DNA of 64,000 bases from Artocarpus heterophyllus (GCA_025403435.1 CM046332.1:722469-786468), one strand, 5' to 3'. Numbered from the stretch's first letter, positions 11,551 to 25,496 are shown. Numbers and translations: made by a program. The notes: a model not told the origin generated them from the letters alone.

Positions 11551-14500
11551 CCTGCGCCCTTAATTTGCTTTCTGTCTCTTCAAGTTAAGTACTTTGCCGT
11601 TAACTCAGATAAATTAATAAATATATAAGCAAGAGGAACTAGAAGGTAGAGGCATATTAAAATATTCATAGGGTATTTGGAAAGGTGGTTTAAACTATAT
11701 TTTTTAAAACACTACAGTATATGTAAGTATGGAAATATCGATATCGATAGAAATATCAGTACTTAAATTTACAGAATATCGATGGAAATATTGATATCAG
11801 TGGAAATTGACGTAAAATACGGACAATCATCTTAAACCACTTTATTTTTAAGATGGCACTTTGAGAAACTCTAAAATGGTTAATGATACATAGTTTAGAT
11901 GAATTTTTCAACCAACTTACTAGGTATGTGATGAATATGAATAGCAAAAAGTGATTTATAATATGATACGATCTCAAATTCAATAAATGAATTAAAGTCA
12001 ACTAATACAAGTACTTTACATCTATAATTTCATATAATATAAGAAAATATCAATACCAAAAAGAGCTTTTAGAAGGTTTAAAGGTATTTAGAATATGTTC
12101 TTGGTTCAAACAATATTGATACGAGGACATGAAATCTGAATAGTTTCTTATATAATTCTAAACATGCCATGCATATGTCTCTTGTTCTCTACTCACTATC
12201 TCTTGATGTATAGCAAATTGTGAGTTAACCTAATTGCACAAGCTTTGAACTTCATCTAAAAACTATGAAAGTACATAAATGGAATTGATGTTTTGAATCA
12301 TATATCCTAATACAGGAAAAAATTTAAAATTGGATTTATAACACTAAAAAGTAAATTTATGAAAGACTACATTAAAAAATAAATAAAAATAACTTGAATT
12401 TTATATTTCAACGTTAAAAAAATTACATATAAAGTTTGGATGTTTTGTCAAATTTTTGCCAATATTTCTATGAAAATTTTCATAAAATTTCTAAATATTT
12501 TGTTCTTTTACACTACAATTTTTATAGAAATGTGATCCAGTAATGTGGTTAAACGTATGAACCATCAAAGAGAAAATGAATAACAATATTAATTATAACG
12601 CACGATTCTGAATAAGGTTAAAAACTAATAAATGGGATAATCATCATTGATATATGTACATTTTATTTTCTTAGTATATTCATTAATTACTAGATTTGGT
12701 TCCACAGATTATACTAATACCAGTACATATGCGGTGTAACTTTCGATAACCATGTTCAATTGTTGGGACTTGTACATACATCATAAAAAATAGCATATTT
12801 TAATAGGCATGATGCGCCAATCAAATAATTTTACCTGATAATGATCAAAAGCTGCAAAAGAAGATATCAATCTACTCTACTTTTGTGTTTTATTATTCTA
12901 CATTATTATATATTCTTTTCCTTTTTGAAAAGGTGTTTTGTATATCTTTTTCCACTGCAAGAAGAATATGCATGTGATATCAAATTCCATTGTATAATAA
13001 TACTATATAACTCAAAACAAATTTTACAAGTACTGATGATCAGACTAGGGTTAAGTTCTGTAGCTATATATATATATATATATATATGCTGCTGAGTGCT
13101 TTTTACTTTTTACTTTTATTTTTATTTTTATTTTTATTTTTTTTCACGAAAAAAGAAAAAGAAAAGGTTTCATCATCTTTCATGAAAGATGAAACGGAGT
13201 CCACAACCACAAAGGTTAGGGAATTAAGGACTAGTCTTGAAAATAGAAAATAGTTTATAATCAGGCTTGAATAGCTTTTCCCTCCTTTTTCCTCTATCAT
13301 GCCATGCTTTGAATGGACAGACAAAGCCAGCAGAAATTCAAAAAAAGTACAAAAGTGGAAAGGTGTAAAGAACCCAGACACCACCAGGGACGAGTGTCAT
13401 CACATATATATATATATATGTATATATATATATGGGGGATTACTCAAAACTATTTTCACACTTTTTTTTTTCTTTTCGTTTTTTGGGTTTTTCTTTTTGT
13501 TTCTTTTCTTTACTCTTTATTATGCATAAATGAGCAAAGAAACAATGGGGGGGATTTTAGTGTTGGCTTTATCTCTCTCTTTCACGCCAATCCTCGTAGA
13601 GAGACAACATTTTATTCCCCACGTACTCAAAAAGCAACCCCGTGTCTGCTATCCTACATTTGCATTTGCATTTGCATTATTAATGCCTCTTTTTCTCTCT
13701 CCAGAGTCCAAACAAACACCTTTTATCTTTGATCACAAAACATTCCCAACAACCCACTAAAAAAGAAAATTTACCCACATATTTATCCAAATAAAGCAAG
13801 TACAATAAAGAGAAATCCCCTCCCTATTAATGGACAAATTTTTGTTCAAATTTATCTTTTATGGAAGATGGATGAGACATATTTATTTAATCATAATTAA
13901 GCCCTCTTTATTGACTCAACGAAAATGGTCTCTAACCAATTTCTATTTTTAAAAAAGGTTTTACTTGTGCAGCTCATCAAATGGTAGAAGGTCGTAAAAA
14001 TTGAAAGATGAATGCCATGTCCATCAAACCCATCCATGACTCCATTTCCTTAACTCCTTGAAAAATATGTGGCAATTACTCAATATATACTCCAAGCGAC
14101 ACTGAACATCATTAGATACGTTAAACCAATTATTACGATATCTCCAAGGGTGGAGGAACTCCATAATATTCCATTAATGAGAATAAGAAATGGGGGTGCT
14201 TAGCATTTTTATTTTGAGTGCAAATTTTTTTAAAAAAAAAACTGAGTTAAAAAATTAAAAAACAGAAAATCACACGTTTAGGTTCTACATTAAAATCACG
14301 CTAGTGTGATGGCACTAAGTAGTCCGCAACTTAGCCTGCCAAGATGCACAAATCAAAGACAACACAAGTAACACACGCTTTACTAGAATCCTTACTAACT
14401 ATGACAACCATAATTCTTTTGAAGTGAAGAGGGCTGATAAAGGGTGAGTTGTGCAGTCCTATATCGCCTGAAAATAGTCATAAGTAATGGGTTATAAGTA

Positions 14501-14640
14501 ATGACACTATCTTCCAATGGTTGAAAGCTCTTTAGGGTAAAGCCTAAGAGTAAAACTGTGTGAGTTTAAACCCAAAACAGACAATATCATACCCAATACA
14601 GATGCAGGTCTTACACTAACCTTTATTGATCACACACATA
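11391..14640. other. Intergenic region with simple repeats
   Basis: No gene recognised. Contents seen: a (CT)n tract at about 11516-11545; an AT-rich stretch near 11720-12530 with repeated ATATCGAT-type motifs at the left and related ATATTTCTATG motifs at the right, resembling a dispersed repeat I cannot classify; (TA)n runs near 13065-13087 and 13404-13432; a TTTTTA-type run at 13106-13140; and a hexamer repeat (CATTTG) near 13659-13678. The longest open frames (near 13300-13760) cross these repeats and look non-coding. Confidence 0.6.
13065..13087. repeat. (TA)n microsatellite
   Basis: Eleven consecutive TA dinucleotides. A second interrupted TA run lies about 340 bp downstream at 13404-13432. 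Both are in intergenic DNA upstream of the SMXL gene. Confidence 0.9.
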
Positions 14641-14649
14641 AAGGAAGAG

Positions 14650-15660
14650 AAAAGCACAAGAATGCCTACTAAAAGAGCATTTTTTCAAGACTGCTATCCT
14701 AAAAAGTTCTTTTCAAAATTGTACTTTTAATTAAAAAATGTCATTTATTAAAGTCCAAGTTACCCTTCTTACTTTAATTAAAAAATATGATTTATTAAAA
14801 GTTTAAATTACCCTTCCTTATCACTCCTTCATATGTTAGATTACTCCGATCATCAGGATAGATTGCAAGAGTAGAAGCTGGTAGGTGTCGGAGCTAAAAC
14901 CTACCAAGCTTTCTCATATTTTCTTTAAAACAAAAAAATACCAACCGCCTTTAGTCACTGTGCGTAGGATGCCAGTGTGGAACCTAGTAGGTGCTAGAGA
15001 GAGAACCTACGAGGTTAGGTTCTCTCGTATTTCCTTTGAAGCAAAGAAATACCAACAGCTCCTGGTTGCTAGCGAGGGGTGTTGTTGTAGAACCCACCAG
15101 GATTTGGCATGGAATGCGCCAAATTCTGTCACTGAATCCACTAGGTTTCGGGACAAAACCTACTAGAATCACCATCGTCACCATGATGAATGCCAAAGAT
15201 ACCATCGAATTCAAAAAAAGGTCAGCATGGGAACTTCGAGCACCGATTGTGGCAGTGCTAATCATAGAGAGAGATAAGGTGGAGAGAAGAAGGTAGAGAG
15301 GTGGAGTTAAGGAGAGGATAGGAGAGAGAAAGAAGCCAAAGAAGAGAGAGAAGGGGCTGTAGAAGAACAGAGGCAGAGAATAAGAGAGTGAGGGATGCAC
15401 AGGGAGAGGAGAGAGAAACAAGGGTCCAGTATCAAACTAGCTTTAAGATGGAGAATGGTAATTTTTTATCAGATTTTTGAAAATGAAAAAAAAAAGATTA
15501 AGGTCTTTTATCTTATTTTTCACTAAGAAAAAAAGGCCAATCAATAAATTAAATTTAAAAGAAAATAAATTTTAAATGGGCAATTTTGAAAAGTCTAAAA
15601 TAAAAAGGCAATGTTGGTAATTAAGTAGTGTTTATAAGAGAGCATTCCCTGCAAATTTCT
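14650..15660. mobile_element. Possible non-autonomous DNA element with internal tandem repeats
   Basis: A block of distinct composition: AT-rich flanks (14650-14830 and 15440-15650) around a GC-richer core. The core carries two imperfect copies of a unit of about 108 bp (14884-14991 and 14992-15100), each with an AACCTAC/AACCTAG motif, a CTCNTATTT motif and AAATACCAAC. The two flanks share short inverted similarity around TTTTCAAAATTG. I see no transposase. The boundaries and the class (MULE-like is a guess) are uncertain. Confidence 0.35.
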
Positions 15661-17879
15661 CTAAAGGAAATAAAACAAGCTAAGGCAGCATTGAGCTATC
15701 ACGATCCTAAACCAGGTAGTGACATGGCAGTTTGATTAAGAATAATTAATTAAAATTAATTCTAAATGTCAATGATTAACCCTAGTCCTTGAAACATAAT
15801 TAGAAACTATTAAAGAAAAACTAATGGGTATAAACATAATTTAAATGACTTGGGAATTTATTTAAAACATGGCATTATTGAATTAACCACAAAATCAAAG
15901 GAAACTACAAATCTGTCAAATACAATCTGGGTCCCATTGGACCACACAATAGTGCATATATAGTTCAGACATAAAAGGATAATACAACCAAACTACAGTC
16001 TAACAATCATAAATCAAAGTGCATGAATACAGTCTCATTATTACATGCCTTAATTAAAATACAAATAATAACTAAAGTAACTCATGGACTCTGCGAGTAA
16101 TCCAACAGTAAATCTACTCAGCTGCATGAGCAAAAGGCTCATAGGTCTTAAGTTCTAAAATGATATTTAAATAAATTAAATAGAATAAAATAACAAAACA
16201 TAACTTGAGTAAAGTGATTACAAATAAATACATCATTAAAGTCGAAGATTCTTACCGTTAATATCTTATGATTTATGCCAAACCATACATTAATACTTAC
16301 TATGTGCAAGGTCTGATATGAACACCACTGTAGTAGCCTGGACCGGGTTTTGGAACATACCCCTTAGGTCTCCCTCTGCACGACCTAAACTCTATGTGAC
16401 ACCATGCATTTAAAACATAACCAATATGGGAATCTTATACCGATTGGGATTCAAAAATCTTTCAAATACATTATCTCACTCAAAGGTGCTTATTCCAATA
16501 TTTAGATATTTTTTCATAATCATTCTTTTACAAGTATATTTCAAACGATTGAAAATATATTTAAAATGTGATAATGTTAGCTCTACAAGGCAGTGACTAA
16601 CCTTAAGTGCAAACTTAAATATCAACATCGAAATTTAAACAAATTTATTAGGATGTTAATTTCACGGTTCTTAGTGTGCTAAAATCATTTAAAGTTCCGT
16701 GGTTGCATATAACATTTAATCACTCTTTAAAATACATTTACAATGATTTTTAGTCAGTAAAACATACAAAAACACACTTAAAATGCAATTTGGGTCAAAG
16801 GAGACTCGGGTTGAACGAAATAGTATTCTTTGGTGCAACATGGTCCACCGATATTACCCTCGATAGATCGCATGTCATGCGGTTGCACAGTCGACCGCGT
16901 TACACAAAGTCGCAACGTCGTGAATAGTAAAGCACTCAAACTTAGATTGAGTTGAAACCCATCCAAATTAGTTCTAATGAATCCAAAACATGTTCTAATG
17001 ATCCTAAATCATCGTATGAATCATAAACACTCACTTTTACACACATATATTTATGTTTCAATATTTTTCCAACACTTTTCATCATCATTCCAAAAATAAG
17101 AAAACTATATGTAAAAATGTATTTAAATCCAAATTTGTGAGCATAAATGGTTAAATCTTGTGTTTAACTCTACATAAATTATATATGAACATTATCAGAC
17201 CTGTTTCTAACAATTCCCAAATGTCAAAACACCTTTAAACTTTTAGTCTAGTACATGTATGAACACTTTGAACCCCACAGTCTCAAAACATAAACTAATA
17301 AATGCTACTAGAAATTTCTAGACCTAAATAGATGGATTTAAATCTATAAACCAGAAGCAAATTTCAAAATTTAAGGGATAAATTGATTTACACAACTTCT
17401 AACCTTATTTTGTTAGGATTCATGGTTTGAAATGATGGTTTAGCTCTTGGTTTGTCAATGGCAGCTTAAGTTTTTGTTTTTGTTTTGCTGAGAGTAAAGC
17501 ATAAAAATAGAGAAGGGAAAGAAAGAGTGTAACACCCGAGAATTTTTAGTGCTTTTGATTTCTATTTGGCCTACCAGAAATAACAATCGGCTTGTCGATG
17601 AATGGCTAACTGGCGTAGTGGAAGTCCTGCTTTAGCTTGCCGATAAAATGTTTTAAGAGGCAAAATTTTATTCGCCTCAGAAGGCTTGTTGATCTTTCAA
17701 AGCGGCCAGCCGGTCAGATGACTGTTTGGGGTATTTTAGGAAAATTCCATTAAGGTGAAAATAGGATTTTTAAGATTAAAAATCATACCATAATCTTAAA
17801 CAAGGAAGGACTAATAAGAAAAAAAAAATAAACTAGAAAGTTTAATTGTTGCAAAATGTATTGCAACCAATTTTAAGAT

Positions 17880-18110
17880 AAAAATACAGCATGAAAATTA
17901 TGCATTATGAGAGAAATATAGTGTAAGGATTACACTAATAAAGTTATGCAATGCAAGAACTATACCAAAAAAGTTATGCAGTATAAAAATTACACTGCAT
18001 AAAGTTAAGTAGTATAGAAATTATACTGCATAAAGTAATATAGTATAGAAATTAGACTATGTAAAGCCAAGCAATATAAGAATTACACTGTAGAGATGAT
18101 GTGAAAGCTT
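17880..18110. repeat. Short tandem array in element D (about 35-bp unit)
   Basis: Degenerate repeats of a unit containing AAGTTATGCAGTATA and AATTACACTG, at least six copies with indels. A weaker version of the array occurs near the same end of element C (26095-26235), so the array is a feature of the family and not a local accident. Confidence 0.7.
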
Positions 18111-18242
18111 ATGGAACATGAAACATAGTGTAGAAAAAATACTGGTAGTATGAAATATATACTGGCAGTATGGGAAAAATATTATTAGTATAAATTTAGA
18201 CTGTTAAAAAGCTTATGTGGGACTCACCAAGGTGCCACCTTT

Positions 18243-20112
18243 TATTAGAAATGTATATCTTAAGTAGTAAAAATATAATATATTTTTAGAGACATTTTTA
18301 TCAATAAAGAATTTATTTATTATTCATATGCCAAATTGCTGTCCTCTTTACGTTCATATTTATTAGATGTGTAAAAAGTAAACAAAAATTTGAGACTGCA
18401 GAAGACATGATTCTAAAGGTGACGGTCTAAATTATAAGATTCACAATTGAGCGAATAAAGTTAGGCGCTTTATTCATACAAAGATTGTTATGTTGTCTAT
18501 ATCTCAAACAGGAGATGGTTTGTCTTGGCCATTGGAGGTGGACTCCACGAATAAAAACATTGGTGCATTACCATAGGTAACAATGCATTGGATCAGGACA
18601 TAAAGTATAATTGATTTGGATTAATAATTATATCTCGACAAATCAATTCACATTAAACAATTATATGTGTTGTATCTTAATCGTGAGATGAATAATGGGC
18701 CCGTTGTCTTGACTTATGTCTTTTGATGTACAAAAAGATGACATCCATATTTAATAATGGTACTTATACCGGTACATTAGAGACATGACTCTTGATAGCG
18801 TAGACTTGTTATTCACAGATATGGAATCCATAGCTCCTCTTTAAGAGTCGATGATATCCTTTTATATGCGTTATCCTATAATTGGAAGACTAGAGTACTC
18901 AACCATTTGGATACATAGGTGTAACAGAATGAAATATTGTCTTTGGATGGTAAGTTTTTTGATGGTGAGATAATGGAACGTAAGAGAAAAATAATCGGGA
19001 AGGTAAGACAGAATTTATCCTAAAGTCGATTATGGATACCTTACGGGGATACGATACATTATGATATGTCATGGATACTTATCTATTCGGGCTTCGTAAT
19101 TCTATATAGTTTGAGAGTATAGATCTAAGCTTTTAGTGAAATAGCGTTAGAGTTGATAATTATGAAATGTATATCTGGGATATTGGATTTCATAATTATC
19201 AGGAGCTTGAACTATATAGGTCCATTAGGTCTTTTTCGCTAGCTTACAATAAATCGTGTAATGATATGGCATGCTTTTCTAATAAATTGGTGACTTATGT
19301 TAAATTATCAGATTGGTTGAAATTTGATAGGATCAGATAATTCATGTCTATTTATCCGTTAAATTAATTTTGTGAAAAATTAATTCAAGATAAACTTGTT
19401 GAATTATCCAAAATATTTATTTTCCTAGAGATTATCTAGATATAGTTGTTTTAATAAGATAACTTCTCTATTAGGTTATTATCCAAAGAATCTCTAGTGG
19501 AAAATAGAAGATTCGTAAGAATCATTTATCGTAAGTTCAGTAGGTCGGTCTTTAGGTTCGACCTGTTGATGGGTAAGTTCAACAAACCGATCAACCAGTT
19601 TCGGCCTGCTAACCAAACGATAATTTGATTACATGTTTTATGCAATTTTATCAAATATTGATCCAGATTTAAAGGCCTTATTTGATCAGGACCAACCAAG
19701 GGGACGACCCCTATAAATAAAGAGTGAGACTCAAATGTTATTTATATTAGTTGAGAAATCAAGAGTGAGCACTCTAGTCTGTGAGTTTCTGAAACTCCCC
19801 TGAAAGGCTATTGTTCACAAATCACGAATGGTAGTTTTGGGTATTTCTCAATTGATTGGAAGAAGAGTCACCTGGAAAGAGCTGTACGATGTGCGCCCAC
19901 ACGTACCCCAATCGTGGATAGAGAATAGTAAAGCAGACTAGTTGGTTGAGGTTCTTTTAGAACGCCTTTCTCTTCATCAATTGTAGGAGCTCTTCAGTAT
20001 ACGAGGTTTGTAAGATCTAGTTAATTTATGCATATAGCATGTTAAACTTGTGTTTTAAAAAATACTCTAATATAAAAATTTTTAATTTTTGCTGAGTACT
20101 ATTTTTACAACA
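18243..20112 (+). mobile_element. Solo LTR A of the 2-kb TGTTAGACATG family
   Basis: The most diverged of five copies of one LTR family in this window (others: B 25497, H 52113, F 54873 reverse, G 57954). It aligns over its whole length, from a start decayed to TATTAGAAATG to an end ATTTTTACAACA. The five bases outside are CCTTT (18238-18242) and CCTTC (20113-20117), a near-match TSD. It is about 150 bp shorter than the other copies. No coding capacity. It is inserted in element D. Confidence 0.75.
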
Positions 20113-21705
20113 CCTTCAAGGTAGAAAAAGGGCCACCTCACCCCCTTAGTTTGCACCGGTTCTACTTAAAAGTGGATGTGGGAAATTGGTTTCCATCATT
20201 TGTTATGCATGAAAGGCATGGAAAAAGAGAAGAAAATAACCTATTTTGCTCTCCAAGAAACTGATTCTAGCTCCCTATTTTCCTCTCAATATTTCTCAAA
20301 AAGTAAAACCTCTAATCAAGTTTAGAAGCAAGCTTTTGTGTTAGAGATTATGATTACTCAATTTTAAAGGTAAAAATCTCAATTTTACCTATTGTATTTA
20401 AGAGGTTTTTGTTCATGGGTTCAAGTGAGATCTTTATGGGATATGTTGTTATAAATTATAGACTATGTCATGCAATATAAATACTATGGCATGATTATTT
20501 AGTGTTTTTAGTATGTGATGATGAGATTGAATATTGGAAACTAGGGTTTTATATGTTAAAAGGCAAAGTTTGAAGAACTTTGCTCTAAGACAAAGTTTTA
20601 ATGCTTTTTTAAAGATAGATGATTTTGATGGACTTAGAGGTTGTTTTGTCTTCTGAGTAAAATACATGATTTACTCAAAACAGAGATATGAACAACTTTT
20701 GTGAACAAAGTTTTGTAAAATTCAAAGAGGACTAAATTTCAAAGATATGCAAAAGTTTGGTAGTTTGAAAATTAACTAAAAAGTCTACTTTAGTGTTAGA
20801 ATTTAAGGACAGTTAAAACACGAAAGTTGTAAAACTCATTGAAACTATAAAGCAACATGAACAATTTGTCAAAATTCTACACAGTAGATGAGTTATGAAT
20901 TTTGCAAGATTTTAAGCATAAACTTTCGTAAAATGAAAATGTTATGAAATGTTCTAAAATGGTTTTGATTAAACTAGAGTTTGAGGAAGTTTTAATCATT
21001 ATATATATAAAAAAAAAACTGAATGTTTTAGTATGAAACGGTTGTTTTTGGTCCTCAGGGTAAAAATTTAAAGATTTTGTGTTTCAGGTCAAAACCGTAA
21101 AATCGTGTGAAACTAGGTTTTCACTAAGAAATTTTGGTTTCCTGCATTGCTATGGGCAGTAAGTGACCATAGGTTTTAAGTTTGAAAGGATTTAAATTTT
21201 TTACTAAGAAAAGAATGAGAAAAAAAGTTAAGGGCATAATCACCAAGATTTTCAAATTATGGGTCAAAACTATAAACTTTTGATGAAATAGATTTTTACA
21301 AAAAGGAAACCAATGTTTGGTTTTTCATAATGTTACAATTAAATTGTTTTAAAATGGGTTCCGAAAGTTTTTAAAGACCCGTCAAGGGCAGAATGATCAT
21401 TCTCTATAAAACGGCCAAAACGGACCCGAAATGCCCAATATCAGAAAACTCCCTTTAACGGGAATTTTTTTGTAATATGTAAGTAATGAGATGGTAAAGT
21501 TAAGCATAAAGCTTAGTAAAGTTACAATATTTACGAAAAACCTATTAAGGATAAAATTGTTATTTTTAAAAAAAGGTTAAAATAAAGCCGAACGATCTAA
21601 ATTAGCAAAATGTTCTCAGATGGAACATGTTTCGAAATATGATAAGTCATGAAACTGTCAAGTAAGATGGGAAATCTAATTAAGGAACATTTAAGTTAAG
21701 TAAAA

Positions 21706-21880
21706 GAAGGTAACCTGGTGGGTTACAAAGTGAAGTAAAAGGAAAGGAAACGCGATGGATTACAAAGTTAAGTAAAGAAAAAGGTAACCTGGTGGATTAC
21801 AAAGTTAAGTAAAGAGAAACGTAAACCGATGGGACACAAAGTAAAGAAAAAGTAAACTGATAGGATACAATGTCAAATAA
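21706..21880. repeat. Short tandem array in element D (about 36-bp unit)
   Basis: Four to five imperfect copies of a unit with GGATTACAAAGTTAAGTAAA followed by a GGTAAACCGATG-like stretch. The homologous array in element C is at 27739-27860. Confidence 0.75.
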
Positions 21881-23215
21881 AAAGGAATGAACAGTTAATG
21901 TTAAGTTACATTATCAATAAAGTAGACTGATAATAAGAAAAGTTAGCTAATAGTCGGATGTCATTTGAAACAGGATAAAGAAGCTGACTAATAAAAGGAA
22001 AAAGGAATGAAATGGGAACTTTAGAGCTAAGTCTAAGTATGTTTTATGAGACGGATTTAGGAATGGTGTTTTAATAAAGAAGTTTTATGAGAAAGATTTA
22101 AAGTAAAAGAAGTTTGATGAGAAAGATTTAAAGAAGAAAGTTTTATAAATGTTTCAAATTTTTTGTGAGGAAATATTTGAATTTATTAAGCATAAACTCA
22201 TTATGAGATTCTTCATGCTATAGGTGGTCCAATGAAAGACCAATATGACTGGTTGTAGAGCTCGATGTTGCGGTGGACTGATGTGAAGATTGAGTATAGG
22301 TACCACTACAAGAAGTCTTCCACTCATAAAAGAAAATGCTTTTCGCAATTTAAAATAGCGTTTTAAATGCTTAAAGAAAGTAAATGTTTAAGAAAATATT
22401 TTATAAGAAATGTTTTACAAAAAGAAAACATGTTTTAGGTTATATTGCAATAGATGTTGTAACATATTCATGAATGTTTTAAGAAGATTATTTAAGAAAG
22501 TTTTTAAGAAAGTAAATGTCCTTAATAAGTTTTAAGAAACGTTTTGAATGATTTTTAAAGTCAAGTGTTGAGCTACGTTTCAATTACAGCTGTGACGGAG
22601 TTTGCAACAATTTTTAGTAAGTTTTAAAGTATGTCAAAGGAAAAAAAAATTATTCAGTATTTTTCTTACTGGTAAGTAAGAAACTGATGCTAAGGAATGA
22701 TGTTTAAAAGATGTTTAAGAAAGTTAAGTGATTGCCCGAAAAGGGAGGTCGTTATAGAAAGAGTGAAGTAAGGGAAGGGAAAAGAGAGAGATGTGGCCAT
22801 AAATTTGATTGCTTTTAGGCTTCAAATTAGGGATTGAGTGTTGTTTCTAGGCCAAAACTATGGGTGTTCTTGGTTTCTGAATAAGTGGTTTCAAGGCCTG
22901 CGTGTTTCACATGATTTATGTTTGAGTGAGACAGTGGGGACTCGTTTGAAATTTTCACAAAAGCTGAGTCTAGCATTTTAAATAAATTAATAAAAAGGAA
23001 ATGTTGCAATTCAATTAAAACTAATAAATTGCTAAAATATTACCAAAATTTATTTTAAAATTATTTTAAAAACTGTTGAAAATAAAAATAAAAATAATAA
23101 AGGCATTTAGAAAATAAATTCTTAAAAGTGATTAATTAGTTATTAAAATTTTAATTAGACACACTAGTTATCAATTAACATACTAATTACAATTAATAAA
23201 TCTTAGAGTATTACA

Positions 23216-25496
23216 TGAGCTTGTGTGTGCCACCTGTCCTATGAAATTCGAGCTTTTTGAAAGAAGAAATACGGCTTTGACCTCTCTGTGGGCCCGCTCT
23301 ATTTTATTCCATAAGAAGGGATCCATGCAATGCCCGAGGTTTAGAACCCACGTGCCAATGACATGTCAAAGCTAAAAAGAGAAAAGCCAAAGATGGCATG
23401 GAGGTCTTGATGAGACTTAGAAAATGCACTTTTCTTAACGTTAAAATCAACTATTTTGCATTAATATTTTTCTAAAACTCCTTAATTATAGCAATTAGGT
23501 GATAAACAGTGCTTTAGTGTCTAAGTATGAAAATATGTTTAAAAATGTGTTTTTAATGTGTTTTTATGTTTAATAATATTTTTGGTAATTTTTAGAGTCG
23601 TTTTGGTGTGTCAAATATGTGCTAAATCTATAAATAGTTAAAACCATAAAATTTATGTTATGTTATTTTATTTTGAGTCTTAATGTGTTTAATAGTGTGT
23701 TTTAAGTATTTACATATGTTCTATTATATTTTTAGTAATTTCTAAAAATATTTCCAAGTCATAAAAATCATATCTGTGCTAAACCGAAAGAGACTAGAAG
23801 TTTTATAAGTTTGTAATTAATTTTGTGTGTTTTAATGTAAAATAAATATTTTTAATAATTATTTTGTTTGTAAAATAATTAATTTTAGCATGTTTATAAA
23901 ATTTAGATTTGAAATCTGGTGGAAAAACGAAGCAAAACGGCACCAAAACAGAAAAAATCAGACATCAAATGCATCAAAAACTCAACAAAAATATGAATTC
24001 ATGTAGAAGCGAACATGTGGCAATATGACAGCCATCGGGTGCACTGCAAATTCAATCTCAGCCATTCAGCCTCTGTGTACGTCAGCTCACGTTAGGCCAC
24101 GCGTCACTCTCGCAGCGAGCGTCAACACTAACGCGTGTCAGTGGACGCCATGCGCACTTAAAGTGTTGTCCAATCTGGTGTAGCTAACTCACGTAATCTC
24201 CCTTTCGCAACCACCAGATCTGCATTCAAAGACTGATCTGATGGTCTCTTTTTGAGGCCCACTTGGTCCCAATGGTCCCCACTCGGGCCCATTATCGTGC
24301 ATGATTCCAGACCATAAGATCGTGTCTTCAACGGTCCAGATTGAGCTTGTTTGATACCGCCAGCCGCTGCACAGTAGCTAATTCCAAACAAAAATTTGCA
24401 TTCTCCAGCTACGAGATTCGTGTTGAAAAATGGGGGAGAATCATCATTTCGCTCAAATTTCTCAATGGAGCTATAGTGAGAAACGTTTAAAAATTTGTAA
24501 ACAATAGGCAAACTTTGCCTATAAATATTAAGGCATCAGCCTGGTTTTGGAGAGACCCCCCTTCGTAGTGTAAAACACTATTGTTTAAATAATTAGTTTC
24601 TATTTTAGTTTTTAATGTTTAGTTTTAGTCCAGTTTCTTATAAAATATTTCTCTGTTTATGTTGTAAAATTATGTTCAATAATATTAGTAGTATTTTATT
24701 AATTATGTCTTTTTAATTTCCTTTTTAGCTGATGGGAGAGGGGAAAATTCTGGCAAAATTTCCTTAAATAGTTTTGGTTTTTCTTAGTTTTCTAAGCAGT
24801 TATAATGCCAAATTATTTTCTTAGAAAACTTAAGATTTTAATATTTTCTTACCTAGAACTCTACCAAAATTACAGTTTTGATTTATCAACGACATAGACT
24901 AACACGGATAATGCTTGGGAGAACCTTGATTAGTCGTAGACACAGAATGGCTCAGTAAATGCTTAACTTTTTATCTTGGTTATTATTTTAGTTAAGTTAT
25001 GTTAAAATACTACACATTTATTAAGTTGTGTTTTTGTTGTATTATATACATAGAATAGCACATTAAATGCTTGGTAACTCTTGATTTATTGTCGACATAC
25101 GATGACATAGTATATTCTTAAACCAATGACTAAATAAAAAGAAAAACTAAAATATATTTAAGATAATTGCTAGAATGAAATCTTTAAACCTTAGCCCTAT
25201 TATTATTGCTGTTTTACTTTTATAAATTACCGTTGTTATTGTCGTTACTCTACTTAAGTTATTTTAAATTGTCTACATTTCTTATTATTAAAGTTCCAAA
25301 TTTTCAAAATCTAAAAATGAAAAATGTTGTAAAAATATGTAAATATTGTAAACATATTTTGTAAATAAAAAATATTAATTCTCATATTTTTTAGCTTATA
25401 TAAAAAGAAATTTAATATAATATATGCAATAGAACTGAATAAAATCCTTCTTTGTAGGTTCGACCTTGGATTCACCAAGTAAATATTACTTGAGAC
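23216..25496 (+). mobile_element. Probable 5' LTR of the Athila-like element (left part)
   Basis: This AT-rich stretch leads, across solo LTR B, into the Athila-type primer site and gag at 37142-39697. It contains a TATA-like CTATAAATATTAAGG near 24520, 1.0 kb before the LTR's probable end (net of insertion), which fits an LTR promoter. The left boundary is not resolved: it could lie here or on the far side of solo LTR E. No open frame is recognised. Athila LTRs are usually over 1 kb, consistent with this size. Confidence 0.5.

Larger units (their letters stand above)
17528..22756 (+). mobile_element. Element D: long non-coding LTR-like element, interrupted by solo LTR A
   Basis: Starts TGTAACACCCGAG at 17528 and ends GGGAGGTCGTTATA at 22756, flanked on both sides by GAAAGAG (17521-17527 and 22757-22763). 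Subtracting the inserted solo LTR A leaves about 3.36 kb. It shares its two ends, an array of about 35-bp repeats near the left (about 17880-18110), a block near 21480-21700, a GGGTTACAAAG-type array (about 21706-21880) and a terminal 600 bp with element C at 26043-35676. No open frame of note. Most likely a very long solo LTR of a Ty3/gypsy (possibly Tat/Ogre-like) family; the lineage is a guess. Confidence 0.65.
15697..23215 (-). mobile_element. Solo LTR E (reverse), TSD TGAGC, interrupted by element D
   Basis: Read on the reverse strand it starts TGTAATACTCTAAG at 23215 and ends GGATCGTGATA at 15697, like many plant Ty3/gypsy LTRs. The five bases outside both ends are identical: TGAGC at 15692-15696 and 23216-23220. 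Removing the inserted element D (17528-22756) leaves about 2.29 kb, with no coding capacity and no second LTR or internal region in the window. It is therefore best read as a solo LTR. The last base pair is TA rather than CA, probably one C-to-T change. Confidence 0.75.

Noticed and set aside
13299..13760. Open frames near the TA and CATTTG repeats
   Set aside because: Their translations are dominated by simple-repeat residues (Ile-Tyr and Phe runs).
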